Assembly (NCBI RefSeq): GCF_963678635.1
Contig: NC_087063.1
Location: 65,710,471 to 65,774,470 of the forward strand
Source of the DNA: Symsagittifera roscoffensis
Taxonomy: Eukaryota > Xenacoelomorpha > Acoela > Convolutidae
Reading direction: 5' to 3'
Length of the DNA: 64,000 bases
Position 1 is the first letter of the stretch; every line of letters begins with the position of its first letter. Below are positions 13,701 through 21,826 of the stretch, one piece after another. Both the position numbers and the translations under genes were made by a program. Under the pieces are notes generated by a model that was not told where the DNA came from, did not search any database, and saw nothing but the letters and a program-made list of their open reading frames with translations.

Positions 13701-14380
13701 CATTTTCACAGAAAAAAAATATGGCTCATTGAACTTTGAGAACAATTTATGATTGACACTTTTTTGATAAAATTGCCCAATTTGAGAAAACTGGATCAAT
13801 AGGCATTTTTTTTATTCCGCTGAGAAATCTTAAAATATAAATCCAATTTAGAACCTACAATTCGATCACATTTCTCGTGACCTTTACACTTTTTCTGTTC
13901 GATTGTGAAGTTTGTTTTCCGCTTAACAAAGGAAATGAGCTGAAATTTTTTAGAAAATCAAGCCGCGAAAAATCTTATTTGAACGAACAAATTTTAATAA
14001 GATTTTTCCTGAAACAATCATCATGATCTATATGTATTTTCACTACGTGCATTCACACAAAAAAATCAAAAATTATTACGCAAAAAATTGCGAGCGGGAG
14101 TGAACATACAAGCGGTAACAAATTGAAACACTTTTCTAAAAAAAATTCAAAAAACAAAATATGTAAGCGATAAAGCACAAAGAAATAACCTCCTCCATTT
14201 TTCTGACACAAGTATGGGAATCTCCAAACGTTTCCCAGTCCAACAGCGAAAGCAACGCAGGCCAACATGTATTGAAACTTGTTGTCCCATTGTTGGCGTC
14301 CTTCTGCTGGCTGCTGTTTCTCTGCCAATGGAGCTGAAGTAATTTGTTCAGCTAATGGACTCTCTTTCGGCTGAATCAGG
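1569..14380 (-). CDS. SLC6 family Na+/Cl- coupled transporter gene, partial, seven exons
   Basis: Partial gene on the minus strand whose exons are listed separately. Spliced in order, they give the SLC6 core from the region before TM1 to about TM8. TM1 carries the family signature [12 protein letters not shown] that lines the sodium and substrate site. The next exon reads GAFLIPY and then [11 protein letters not shown], and TM6 reads [15 protein letters not shown]. The ELSVGQRxRKG stretch, the SPWSTC loop and the long extracellular loop 4 resemble the B0AT/NTT4 (SLC6A15-20) branch better than the GABA or monoamine branch. Family members are plasma-membrane symporters for amino acids or transmitters; the substrate cannot be inferred here. 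All six internal junctions agree in phase (1,0,0,0,1,0). TM9-12 and the C-terminus lie left of base 1, and the first exon upstream of 14380 was not found. Two of six introns start with GC. Confidence 0.9.
1931..2135 (+). repeat. Diverged fragment of a hAT-type MITE
   Basis: Starts CAGGCGCCCATCTTAGGATT plus a G run, resembling the terminal repeat of the intact MITE at 3791. It continues with a GATCGACCAAATTGATT block and GAGCTCTCC that match that element's interior (about 3878-3910). The right end is not recognisable, so this is an old truncated copy inside an SLC6 intron. Confidence 0.65.
2606..2700 (-). CDS. SLC6 exon: extracellular loop 4
   Basis: A 95-nt exon whose open frame is too short to stand out alone. 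It begins after TTTTTCAG with GG, completing a glycine in phase 1, and reads [13 protein letters not shown] then CRLEDFLAK, a typical loop-4 sequence with two cysteines and an NST glycosylation sequon. The exit is AAG|GCAATT, a second GC donor, which joins in phase 0 to GVSGTG of the next exon. Confidence 0.85.
3791..4225. mobile_element. hAT-superfamily MITE, complete, with 8-bp target duplication
   Basis: A 435-bp non-coding element bounded by imperfect terminal inverted repeats: the left end CAGGGGGCGGATCTAGGATT and the right end, read on the minus strand, CAGGGCGGATTTAGG. Both are followed by long G runs. It is flanked by a perfect direct repeat AATATATC at 3783-3790 and 4226-4233. An 8-bp duplication and CAGGG-type ends are hallmarks of hAT transposons. 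It encodes no transposase, so it depended on one supplied elsewhere. It lies in an SLC6 intron. Confidence 0.9.
4390..4463 (-). other. Possible alternative terminal exon of the SLC6 gene
   Basis: On the minus strand an AG at 4464-4465 follows a long T-rich tract. It opens a phase-1 frame reading [19 protein letters not shown] and PIKS, then a TAA at 4390-4392. The composition is tail-like and the phase is compatible with the TM6 exon, but no conserved domain supports it. It could be a short alternative C-terminus or chance. Confidence 0.25.
4725..4926 (-). CDS. SLC6 exon: TM6
   Basis: The exon starts after TTTCTTTCAG at 4926 and ends at 4725 with donor GTGCGT, phase 1. It encodes [20 protein letters not shown], the unwound TM6 region that binds substrate and chloride, then a cysteine-containing loop and TM7. 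The open frame continues past 4725 to about 4675, but the phase and homology of the next exon place the splice at 4725. Confidence 0.88.
4967..5620 (-). repeat. Short dispersed repeat with tRNA-like block, copy 1
   Basis: One of three related copies (others near 7515 and 9876). All share an end reading ACAGAGGCGAAGCTGCG with a CGAAGC/GCTTCG-type hairpin, then GCGAGAACGCGAC-like and CTAGCCAC..AATAA.GC blocks. On the minus strand, about 5098-5140 reads GTGGCTGAGTAGTTAGTGCG then TTCGAATCC, resembling pol III A and B boxes, so this may be a SINE. Ends are approximate. Confidence 0.5.
6200..6520. repeat. Dispersed AT-rich repeat, copy 2
   Basis: A weaker match to the repeat at 300-870. The TTTAACAAATGAAATTGAATT and TGTTCCTGAAAAAAT blocks appear in the same order. 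The rest of 5620-7515 is AT-rich with no recognisable gene. Confidence 0.3.
7515..7875 (-). repeat. Short dispersed repeat with tRNA-like block, copy 2
   Basis: Begins ACACAGAAGCGAAGCTTCGC and keeps the blocks GAGCCTCGAATTAG, AAAATTCGGCTACGT and TCGGATTCGA in the same order as copy 1. It ends near AAAGGTTCGTACTAATACAC, which copy 1 also has. Shorter and diverged. Confidence 0.5.
8000..8220 (+). repeat. tRNA-like SINE fragment
   Basis: The head reads GGGGAGCGGTGGTCAAAAG, then GGTCGGATGTTCCATGC, spaced like pol III A and B boxes. An imperfect stem follows: GAGCTATACAGCTC and the repeated GCGCAG/CTGCGC. No tRNA acceptor stem closes, so this is not a functional tRNA gene. The flanks up to 9.8 kb show nothing recognisable. 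Confidence 0.35.
9876..10135 (-). repeat. Short dispersed repeat with tRNA-like block, copy 3
   Basis: Starts TACACAGAGGCGAAGCTGCG and shares CTAGCCACGAATAAAGCAT and AAATTGCCAA..ACGCAGCAAAA with copy 1. The sequence just beyond (10140-10200, minus strand) also looks tRNA-derived (GTGGCGCAGATGCGAGG, then AGATTCAAATC), suggesting two SINE heads in series. Confidence 0.45.
10330..10975. repeat. Diverged tandem repeat, about 145-180 bp units
   Basis: Four loosely matching landmarks recur. They read like AGAATTAGCTGGGTAGTTTTCGA (about 10407), AGATTTAGGCAGTAGTTATCGA (about 10569), AGAATCAAGAGTTCAGTTTTTGA (about 10750) and CGATTCGGCAGGGTAGTTTTTGA (about 10895). Two adjacent units also share ACACAGGGAA. 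The spacing is irregular. The remainder of 10975-12103 shows no gene. Confidence 0.45.
12103..12213 (-). CDS. SLC6 exon: TM5
   Basis: Thirty-seven codons with acceptor TTTCAG and perfect donor GTAAGT, both phase 0. It encodes [19 protein letters not shown], the conserved TM5 of the family, followed by a short loop ending in LFKPD. Confidence 0.92.
12795..12956 (-). CDS. SLC6 exon: end of loop 2 and TM4
   Basis: Fifty-four codons, phase 0 to phase 0, between acceptor ATGATTAG and donor GTTAGT. It encodes [15 protein letters not shown], then a hydrophobic TM4 ([17 protein letters not shown]) and KGIKSSGK, which is a typical SLC6 intracellular turn. Confidence 0.9.
13164..13444 (-). CDS. SLC6 exon: TM2-TM3 and start of extracellular loop 2
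   Basis: The acceptor TTTATTTCAG gives phase 1 and completes the glycine of NGGG before AFLIPY. The exon encodes TM2, the [11 protein letters not shown] intracellular loop, TM3 ([19 protein letters not shown]) and the SPWSTC loop. The donor is CAG|GCAAGT, a GC donor that otherwise matches consensus perfectly. No GT nearby would keep the frame. Confidence 0.9.
13590..14040. repeat. Dispersed AT-rich repeat, copy 3
   Basis: Contains GCTTAACAAAGGAAATGAGC, CAAGCCGCGAAAAATC and ATTTTTCCTGAAACAATCATC, matching blocks at 300-870. It sits in the intron between the TM1 and TM2 exons of the transporter. Confidence 0.4.
14190..14380 (-). CDS. SLC6 exon: N-terminal tail and TM1
   Basis: First recognised exon. 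The acceptor is a pyrimidine-poor ...GTTTCAG before 14380. The donor after 14190 is GTTATT, phase 1. It encodes a hydrophilic tail, then [18 protein letters not shown] and [14 protein letters not shown]. The reading frame is open to the acceptor with no ATG, so an upstream exon must supply the start. Confidence 0.88.
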
Positions 14381-14559
14381 CTGAAACACAGGAAAGAAGC
14401 ATAAAATTTGATTCTCAGAAATGAAACAGATGTTCACCTTTTCTGCGTCACACTACACTTGAATGCGCCTTTCGTCTTCCCTTTCCAATTTCATGTACTG
14501 AGTTGAATGGTTTGATATCAATTGTTTGTAACTAGTTGAAAATAAATTGATGATTGTAG

Positions 14560-16380
14560 TTTCAACATAATTTTGGAGAAAGAACTTCTTCTTCTTCTTG
14601 GTTCCAACTATTGCCTTCTTCAGTACCAGGTTTGATTATGTTGCTGTCAATTGCGAACTTGGTTCTCTGAATTTCGGGATCTGGTGTACCTAGATTATAG
14701 ATTGCGATGTTGAACAACATGGGACCCAAGACCGATCCCTGGGGTTTTCCTGTTAACTTTGTTGCTGCTGATTTGATGTTAGATTGTAAAAACTTGTTTT
14801 TCAGATAGAAAACTGCATTCCATTTGATTACATATGGGTTTATAGTGGGTTCATTTAGCACAACTTTTTGTATGCATATGTTATGTTTGACCCTACAAAG
14901 AGCATTGCGCAAGACAACAGATAGTTATCTCACTTAACCATTTTTTCCCTTGTAATTGTCAATATGATTTTGATGAGCGACAACCGCCATTATTTTTGAG
15001 CTTTCGTATCTGAGCCCATGCTGATTTCAAGTTAGCCATCTGTGGTAGCTTTTTCTGAGGTAATTTTTCAATCCTCGTTCAAAGACCCTTGTTAAAATTG
15101 TTGTAATTGAGATTGGCCCGTAGTCGCTTGCAGTTTTTGGATTTCTGAATTATGATATAGGAATTAATTTTGACAGTTTATAACTTTTTCGTATCAGACG
15201 CATAAAGAGAAACTGGTTCATGATTTTCGCCAAAGGTTCAGCAAGAGGTGGAAATTTTCTGTCTAGACCCAGCACTGTATGCCATCAAGGCCTATTACAG
15301 TTTCTGTTATCCTTTCCAGTTCATTGAACATTTGCTCGATGGCAACTTGAGTTAAATCAGCCCAAGTGATGTCTGCTAAAGCTGGCTTGATGTGGTAGTC
15401 GGTTTTGAGGTGAAGAATATATTTAGGTGGTTTGCATCATGAGTAGTTTTCGCAACTATTGTTTACGCTTTTCACATCATGTTCACTTTTTTCCACCACT
15501 TGACAGATCCTTTTCAACTTTTGTCAGATTTGCTTTAATTTCGCAACGGATCTCTGTTTGCGATTTACATTTCGGCCCTTTTTCTTAGCTGTATACTTTT
15601 TTGGCAGATGAATGTTGGGTCTCTATTGCTGACCTAAACCTGTTTTGAGAGGGCATATTTTATTCAGCAATTGGATGAAGTCTTTGGAGGTTATCTACAG
15701 ACGAGTCCAGACTCTGTTCTTCAATGACTTCCGTAACTTATATTATCTAACGTGATGCCAAGGTTGAGTCTGTTCTGAAAACTTATTAATCTGTACGATT
15801 TATACTCCCTTTTATTTAGCAGCAGTTCTAGTTAAAGGAAACTGCAGGATGGTCGGTTGCCATGCGTGCTGATCACTTCTGGTTTTTCGTACAGAGTCTT
15901 TTTTTGTTCAGCGTGTTGGATCACTCGTACGGACCGTTTTGTAGTAGTTCTAAGTCTGAAAATTTTTCAATAAATTTTCGTTGAAAACATCGGCAATAAG
16001 AATAGGGATCATTGGATGATCTCAGAGCAGTTTCTCACCGGTTTGAAATTTAAAAAAAATTTGCTAGAAGCTCATCGGTCTTTGAGTCTATTGGGTACTA
16101 TAAACAGCCAGCAAGGATGATCTTGTCCATGAATTTAGTTTTTAACCAAAGTGACTCTGCGATAGTTGGGTCCACTTTTGGAAAACTATAAAGCAATTCA
16201 GCTTGTATATGCTTCCTTACAAAAATGCAAACACCACCTCCGACTATACTTTGAGTTTGTCTCGATAGTTTCTGTAATTTTGATAGAGGCTGTATCATCC
16301 ATCGATATTCATGGACAAGTCGCTGATATAAGTGTTCAACGACGTTTCTATAACCTTACAGATATCCGGGTTTAGGTGAC
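14560..16380 (-). pseudogene. Decayed non-LTR retrotransposon (LINE), endonuclease and RT remnants
   Basis: Minus-strand remnants in the order expected of a LINE ORF2. At 16298-16098 is an endonuclease-like piece, GGGVCIFVRKHI followed by ESLWLKTKF and IILAGCL. Around 15400-15000 is an RT finger/palm piece with PLAEPLAKIMNQFLF and SDYGPISITTILTRVFERGL, interrupted by stops. At 14912-14562 is a palm piece, GKPQGSVLGPMLFNI followed by KFAIDSN, where the usual ADD catalytic pair has decayed to AID. Several frame changes and stops separate the pieces. The motifs fit the CR1/Jockey/I-like APE-type LINEs; the exact clade is not decided. It lies about 180 bp upstream of the first recognised SLC6 exon. 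Confidence 0.75.
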
Positions 16381-17806
16381 CAAGGGCGATCATCCTTTTC
16401 GCAATACCGTTTTACTTTTTCACTGATCGGGCGTTCAACAATGTGGCAAAACTGACACATTTTGTGCAGCCTAAACAAAGCACAATCGTTTTGTTTTTCA
16501 AGAGATATACTGAATGTTTTTCAATCAACATCTATGAATCAAAAGAAAAAAGACAAACTAGAAAGCCTTTTTTCAAATCTCAAATAAAAATTAGCGAAAC
16601 TTCTTGCATTTTAATTTTCGGTACCATTGGAAGGCAATTTAAGGACGGACTCCCATAAGTAAAGTCCACATTGTGGCAAATAAGATGAAAAAAATTAAAC
16701 AGGCAATCGATAGTTCGATAAATTATTTTTTAAGCGGAAAATTTTCAGTTTGCAAAAAGTACACGCCCACATTTAAACCCCAAAACTTTGTCGTCAAAAC
16801 ATGTACCTTACCTTTAAAAACAAGTAGCTGCCACTTGCTATGCTTACAAAGTAATCTTATTAATACTTTTTATTACAAGTGTAATCAAATTGCTACTATT
16901 CTTGGCCAACTCTCTATATAACTCTGATTTTGAAGTTCCACAAAGTAAGACAATAAGCCTTTTGTGAAAAACTTATGAAAGCGTGAAACTCAAAGCTGTA
17001 TTCAAAATTGAATGCATTGATCTTTCAGCTACCATTTTCTTGTCATAGCAAACAGTTAATCGGCTCCCAAAATTATTGCATTAATCAGGATGTATCAAAA
17101 CAAACTTTTACTGCAATAAGAAATAATACTTCTTGATCGAAAGAGTTGAATCTAACCACTCATGTTGTTAGGAGACACTTAAAATCTACACTGCCCTTAA
17201 TAAAACGCCACGTGAACTACGAAAATTTCACCCATTAAAAAAAAACAGTTCATCCGGGTTGCAATAGCCATAGATTAAAAGCAACATAGCAGTTCGTAAT
17301 CCAAATTTTTCACAAATCAACAGCGCGGGTTTAACTGTCCAACGCTTCAATTTAAAATTGATCTACGGGATCGACTGGATGAGACTCTAACGAGCTCGTT
17401 CGTCAAGGCAAAAAAAAAACAAAATTTTTTGAATACAATTCATCTGATCAGTCAAAACCAGAAAATCCGGTTCCAATTTCGAGCCTTTCTTTGAACAAAG
17501 AAGAAAAATTGATTTACCAAGTTGTGGACTGATACTGTTGTGATTGTAGGTCAAGAGCATCCTGGCCGACTTCAACTGGAGACAACAAATTGAGCTCTTC
17601 CTTTTTCGAGTTTACGCCATCAGTTAGCATCATAAACGACGCTCCAGTGGTTATCTGAAAAGATTATCGATTGTCTTCAAAATGCTTCATGAAGTAGTGT
17701 GGGTACTCGTTAGGAAGAAGGGCCACGCGTTTTCGATGAGTTAACCGTTTTAAATCTACTTGAAGTACCTTAAGGGGATGTAAAAATCATAAGAAGTTTT
17801 ATGCAC
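16381..17806. other. AT-rich spacer, no recognisable feature
   Basis: Short open frames only, without conserved motifs or splice-consistent coding segments. This is the 5' flank of retroelement E1. Confidence 0.6.
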
Positions 17807-18690
17807 TGTGCCATTCTGCCAGATGACACAGCATAACCTTCCCGCGACAGAAATAAAAGTGACTAAAGGCCTTATGAACAGAAAAGTGTTGCGACGGAGG
17901 GTCAGAATGTTCTAGAATTTTTATTTTTAAAATTTCGATCGGAAGAAGAACATTTCTGAGAAATAGAAAAAAGACGGCCATTTTGAATAAAAAAGACGAA
18001 AATCAGAACAACGATAGAAATTGTGAAGAACGGTTGTATCAGAGACAGAAAAACACGGAGCCTCTTATCGTGGCAATAACACACGATAAGGACCTTAGTG
18101 ACAGATATTTGTGGAGACGGAGGCTTCAGTGGGGGGAAGAGAAATACCACGGAACCCTCCCGGGACACGAAATATAGGAGATAAGAGTGTTATCTCAAGA
18201 AAATCACGGGAGCGGAGGCTTGGTCCCCCAGAGACTGTTATATGTGAAGGGACTGGGTAAACTAACTATAACAGCTGCTGTAATGTCCTGGATCTTAATA
18301 AACACCGTTATTATTTAATATTTCAGAGCATGAGTAGATAGAAAAAGGAAAGGGTCAATCCATCTCCAATGGATTTAATATAAAACTGTCACACAAAAAC
18401 ATATAAAAATAGGTTGTTCGAGCCGTGTTTTTAATGACAATCACGTAGTCTGAGGATCCGAGACTCAGCTATGTGGTTGTGTTCGCATGCAAACGAAAGC
18501 TGATCAAAAGTCGTTTGACTGATGGCCTAAAATTGGTAACTTTTTACTTTGCCCTAAACAGACCAGAAAATCAACTGGCAAGGTCGAGACGGTGAAAAAC
18601 GAGTAGAATTAAGGTAACTGACGCCTGCCAGTCGTTGATAGGTACTTTTTCTACGCTCCGTCGCTGTGTGATATTTGGGCGAATGTTACA
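17807..18690 (+). repeat. E1 5' LTR
   Basis: 884 bp, TG...CA ends, with a twin at 41358-42241. It is about 30% longer than, and homologous to, the E2 LTR at 42731; the ends TGTGxCATTC and GGGCGAATGTTACA and several interior blocks are shared. It contains an AATAAA at 18297 and a TATAAAA at 18402, but their order does not form a conventional promoter-polyA arrangement, so neither is assigned a role. A perfect hairpin TTATCGTG/CACGATAA lies near 18066. Confidence 0.95.
18450..18468 (+). other. LTR hairpin with a compensatory change between E1 and E2
   Basis: Stem CTGAG/CTCAG with a 9-nt loop. The equivalent site in the E2 LTR (43145-43164) is CTGGG/CCCAG with a 10-nt loop, so the third pair changes from A-T to G-C while pairing is kept. 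A short stem, but the paired change suggests RNA folding matters. Confidence 0.45.
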
Positions 18691-18702
18691 TAGACGTTTT
18701 TA

Positions 18703-18720
18703 TGGCGCTCCTGGGTGGGC
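18703..18720 (+). promoter_or_regulatory. E1 primer-binding site (putative)
   Basis: TGGCGCTCCTGGGTGGGC starts with the TGG expected to pair with a tRNA CCA end. The first 15 bases are identical in E2 (43400-43414), and in both elements the site begins 12 nt after the LTR. The tRNA species is not identified. A 12-nt offset is longer than the usual 0-5 nt. Confidence 0.7.
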
Positions 18721-18767
18721 CTGTTAAAGGCATGAAACCATCATGATCAGCAAGCGTTTCAGCGACG

Positions 18768-19510
18768 TACCCTCCGCTCCGGGCGTATGCCCGAGTTAGA
18801 GGCCTTAATGACCGTTATTGTACTAGGGGGAAGGTGCGTACCCTCCGTCTAGTGCAATTTAGCTTTTTAACTTAGTTAACACCGAAAATTCCGGGGGCCG
18901 GAGGGATAGGTGGGAAATCTAGAGCCCGCTTGTCCTGAGGTCCCAGGACCAGAAACAATTAAAGAGAAAGCGTAAAACCAAACAAAAATAGTGTATAACC
19001 AAGAAAAAGCCAAAAATAAATTTATTTAAAAACAAAAAAGTACAAAAAACAGTAAAAAAAAATCCAAAAAAGACCAAAAACAGTAAAAAACATAAAGTGA
19101 CAGTTTATATGTTATTTCCGGACGAGATGTGATCTGACCTTCCTATTTGTTGTTGTTTCAGATTGATTTATATCGTTTCTGATAGAGAGATTGTGTGTTT
19201 TGGTGAAGGGTTGGGTACCCTCCCTCGAGTGTAATTTGAGTGTTTAAGCACGTTAATGGTGATTTTGCCGGTGACCGGAGGGTAGAGTGGCAGGCTGATC
19301 AACGTGTTCCACACTCAACAGGGACATCAAGGACAACATCCGCAACGACTGTTGGGTATCGTTGAAGCAATTTTAGTATCGTTCGGGTACTATTTCCTTA
19401 AAACTTAAGTGGTGGGGGGCACGATTGGCGCGGTCCGATTGTACCCTCCATCGATTACAAATTTCCGAGTTAAGGGTCTTAATTCGAATATTTTGGTGCA
19501 AAGGAGGGTA
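18768..19510 (+). other. E1 leader hairpin modules bounded by TACCCTCC/GGAGGGTA
   Basis: Four modules in the 5' leader: starts at 18768, 18839, 19216 and 19442. At least the last two are closed by perfect arms TACCCTCC (19216-19223, 19442-19449) and GGAGGGTA (19277-19284, 19503-19510). Each holds an inner TTAA-5nt-TTAA-type palindrome; at 19466-19486 this is CGAGTTAA, loop GGGTC, TTAATTCG. Between modules are blocks conserved with E2, including GATGTGATCTGACC (19127) and CGACTGTTGGGTATCGTT (19352). No ORF of note occurs here. Confidence 0.7.
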
Positions 19511-19914
19511 TAGTACTATTTATTAACGACTATTTATAGATTATTGTCCTTACTATATATTACTTATCTCCTATTTCGACCCAAGAAACACCCATTTTTT
19601 GTCGAAAATTACCAATTTTCGACCAAACTGTAGACCCCCAAATTTTCGGATATCCGAGCTTTTCCGATAGGCAAAAAGCTTTTATATAGAGAGTAGCCAC
19701 GTAGTTCGATCCCCTTTATTAAAGAAACCGCGTGAGCAAAGATTCAGTGGAAGTTAGAAAAACGAGAATTTTTCGACCAAAATTTAGATAATTTTCTGTA
19801 TTTTGTCAATCTGTTTTGGGGATCGAGTTTTTGAGTTTTTAGAGTTAGAGCAATAAAATTTTTGCGTTAGGAGCGTGCTAGCATAACGTGCTCGGTTACT
19901 AGAGAAATTTTTGG

Positions 19915-20850
19915 GTAACCCTCCGAGTAGCTCCGTGGATAGAGCTAACGACTTAAGGTTTGGAAAAGGAAGGAATCGGAGGGTCCAAATTTGATAGTTT
20001 TTGGCCAAATTTTTGTTTCTAAACCAATTTTGGTCCGGTTTTTTGCATTATTCCAGTGCCGTACAGGGCTACTACGCTCATTTCAAGTATTTTTAGGCAC
20101 TTTCGACCGGAATTGCGAAAAAAGTCTTTCAGATCCTATACAGGTGGTGAAAAAGGCCATTTTGACGAACGCGTTTTTGGCGATTTCTCAAAGACTAGTT
20201 ATCCGATCGGGATAATTTTGGTACCATAAGTCGACGTTTTTGACCACTTTTCCGAATCGCAACCGTTTTTGGGTTGATTATTTCGGAAAAGAAAAATTTT
20301 TTAGAATTTGTTGGTTCGGAGGGTCCAAGTAACGGGCAACCCTCCGAGCGGCAGAAAATTTTATCAAAACATCTTTTTATTCAACTGGGAAGGTTGACCG
20401 TGTCAGCCAACCTAGTTTTAAGTCAGGTAGACCGCTTTCAGAGGCTTTACTGCGGTGATTTAACCCTTTTTCTTGATTTTGGGGGAACCCTCCGAAGTGA
20501 CCCTCCGGAGTCAGCTAAGCCCTTTAGCAACCCTCCTTAGTGGAAAATTTCCACGAGATCACCCTAAGAAGTTGAAACAGCTCCCCCTAGAACTCCTAGC
20601 TTATTTTGACGCTTTTTGAAGCTAGTAGGAGAACCTTCCAAGTGAGAACAGAAAATTTGAAAATTTTGGAGGTACCCTCCGAAGTGACCCTCCGGAGCGT
20701 ATTAAGCATCTTATTGACCCTCCTTAGTAAATTTAGGGGGACCCTCCGAAGTAACTTGGGTGATTAAGATACCCTCCTAAGTAACTTGAGTGATTGAGGT
20801 ACCCTCCGAGGTAACCCTCCGGAGTGTCTTAAACCTTCTAGCGACCCTCC
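19915..20850 (+). repeat. Reiterated ACCCTCC motif array in E1 leader
   Basis: About thirteen copies of ACCCTCC, often as ACCCTCCGAAGTGACCCTCC-type pairs or ending GGAGT, cluster mainly at 20485-20850. There are two reverse-oriented GGAGGGTCC copies (near 19977 and 20319). CTCCGGAG is itself palindromic. The position between the 5' LTR and gag is the same as the insulator array of Drosophila gypsy, but the factor here is unknown. The surrounding 20850-21055 is AT-rich and empty. Confidence 0.8.
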
Positions 20851-21061
20851 TTGTAAGAGACTTGAGTAAACCTTCTGTGGCAATTTGGGAAACGGAAAAT
20901 ATCCATTTAATTAGGATCATATTAGGATATTAGGCGTGCTTATCAGGGTCATAAGAACCCATTCTGACCCGGAAATTCGTGATCAACTTTGGATTCTATA
21001 TTGGGTGTATTAGAAGTACCCGAACAAGATTTTTTTTTTTTGATTGTGATTTTGGTTGAGT

Positions 21062-21204
21062 GGTTGCCTTGAGCTACTTAATAGGAAAGTTCGGGCAATC
21101 CGGGAACAAATAAAGGAAGACCTCGGTGGGTGTATTAAGCAAATACACACCCACTTGAGAAGAAGAATTGTTCCCTACTCTCGTGCACTTGGAGCAGTCC
21201 GAGT
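21062..21204 (+). ncRNA. Structured leader RNA element, E1 copy a
   Basis: Two adjacent hairpin domains. The first stem is GGTTGCC (21062-21068) with GGCAATC (21094-21100), containing GAGCT/AGTTC and a loop with CTTAATAGG. The second stem is GGGAACAA (21102-21109) with TTGTTCCC (21168-21175), enclosing CTCGGTGGGTG (21122-21132) paired with CACACCCACTTGAG (21146-21159). A third hairpin, ACTTGGA/TCCGAGT (21187-21204), follows. A second tandem copy is at 21248 and a homologue is in E2 at 45734, with compensatory changes. Function unknown; candidates are translation initiation, packaging or dimerisation. Confidence 0.8.
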
Positions 21205-21247
21205 GTGGGAGAGCTTTTTCATAGATTTGACGAATTTTCGACCAAGA

Positions 21248-21382
21248 GGTTGCCTTGAGCTACTTAGTAGGACAGCTCGGGCAATCGCAGGACACCTAAA
21301 AGAAGACCTCGGTGGGTGTATTAGGCAAATACACACCCACTTGAGAAGACTGTGTCCTGGGCTTCGTTCTTTCGGATCGTTC
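21248..21382 (+). ncRNA. Structured leader RNA element, E1 copy b
   Basis: Tandem repeat of the element at 21062, offset 186 bp. The first stem GGTTGCC/GGCAATC is kept (21248-21254, 21280-21286), with inner GAGCT/AGCTC now fully Watson-Crick. The second stem is CAGGACAC (21288-21295) with GTGTCCTG (21352-21359), entirely different in sequence from copy a but perfectly paired. The inner GGTGGGTGTATT hairpin is unchanged. A trailing TCGGA/TCCGA hairpin follows. Confidence 0.8.
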
Positions 21383-21826
21383 CGATTGGGGGAAGTCTTT
21401 TTCTTTAAGACTAAGTTTTATTTATCTATTTCTGAATCATCACTGCTTTTTATCGAAGATTGTTTAATTTTAACAAAGTAGTGACTTGATAAATTGTGTG
21501 GCGATAAATTGATACTGACAAAAGGTCGCTGTCACCTGTAGGATATTCTTATCTGATTATCGATTGTGTTTTGTGTGTCGATTATATCTTGTGGAAACTT
21601 AGTGATACTGTTATACTATACAACCGGGTTGAGTTAGCATTATATCAATACTGGGTAGACCCTGTGTGTAACTTTAGCTGAGTCACTAATTTAGTCGTGA
21701 GAGATCTAAGAGACATTTTGATACTGACGGAATCGAGTAGGCAGCGTTAAGTGATTTAACTAAATCTTGTTTGTGGTACGTTTGCATTGCCATCAAATTA
21801 CGAATACTTTCATTTTGTACAAAACT

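Noticed and set aside
17797-17806. Target-site duplication of E1
   Set aside because: The flanks (GCAC before, CACA after) do not match at 4-6 bp. It may be mutated or rearranged, so none is annotated.
18297-18410. AATAAA and TATAAAA in the E1 LTR as polyA signal and promoter
   Set aside because: The AATAAA precedes the TATA-like box, the wrong order for one U3-R-U5. AT-rich chance matches are likely.
21062-21382. Hammerhead or HDV-like ribozyme in the structured leader RNA
   Set aside because: The CTGANGA/GAAA hammerhead core is absent, and the two side-by-side hairpins do not form the nested pseudoknot of HDV-like ribozymes.
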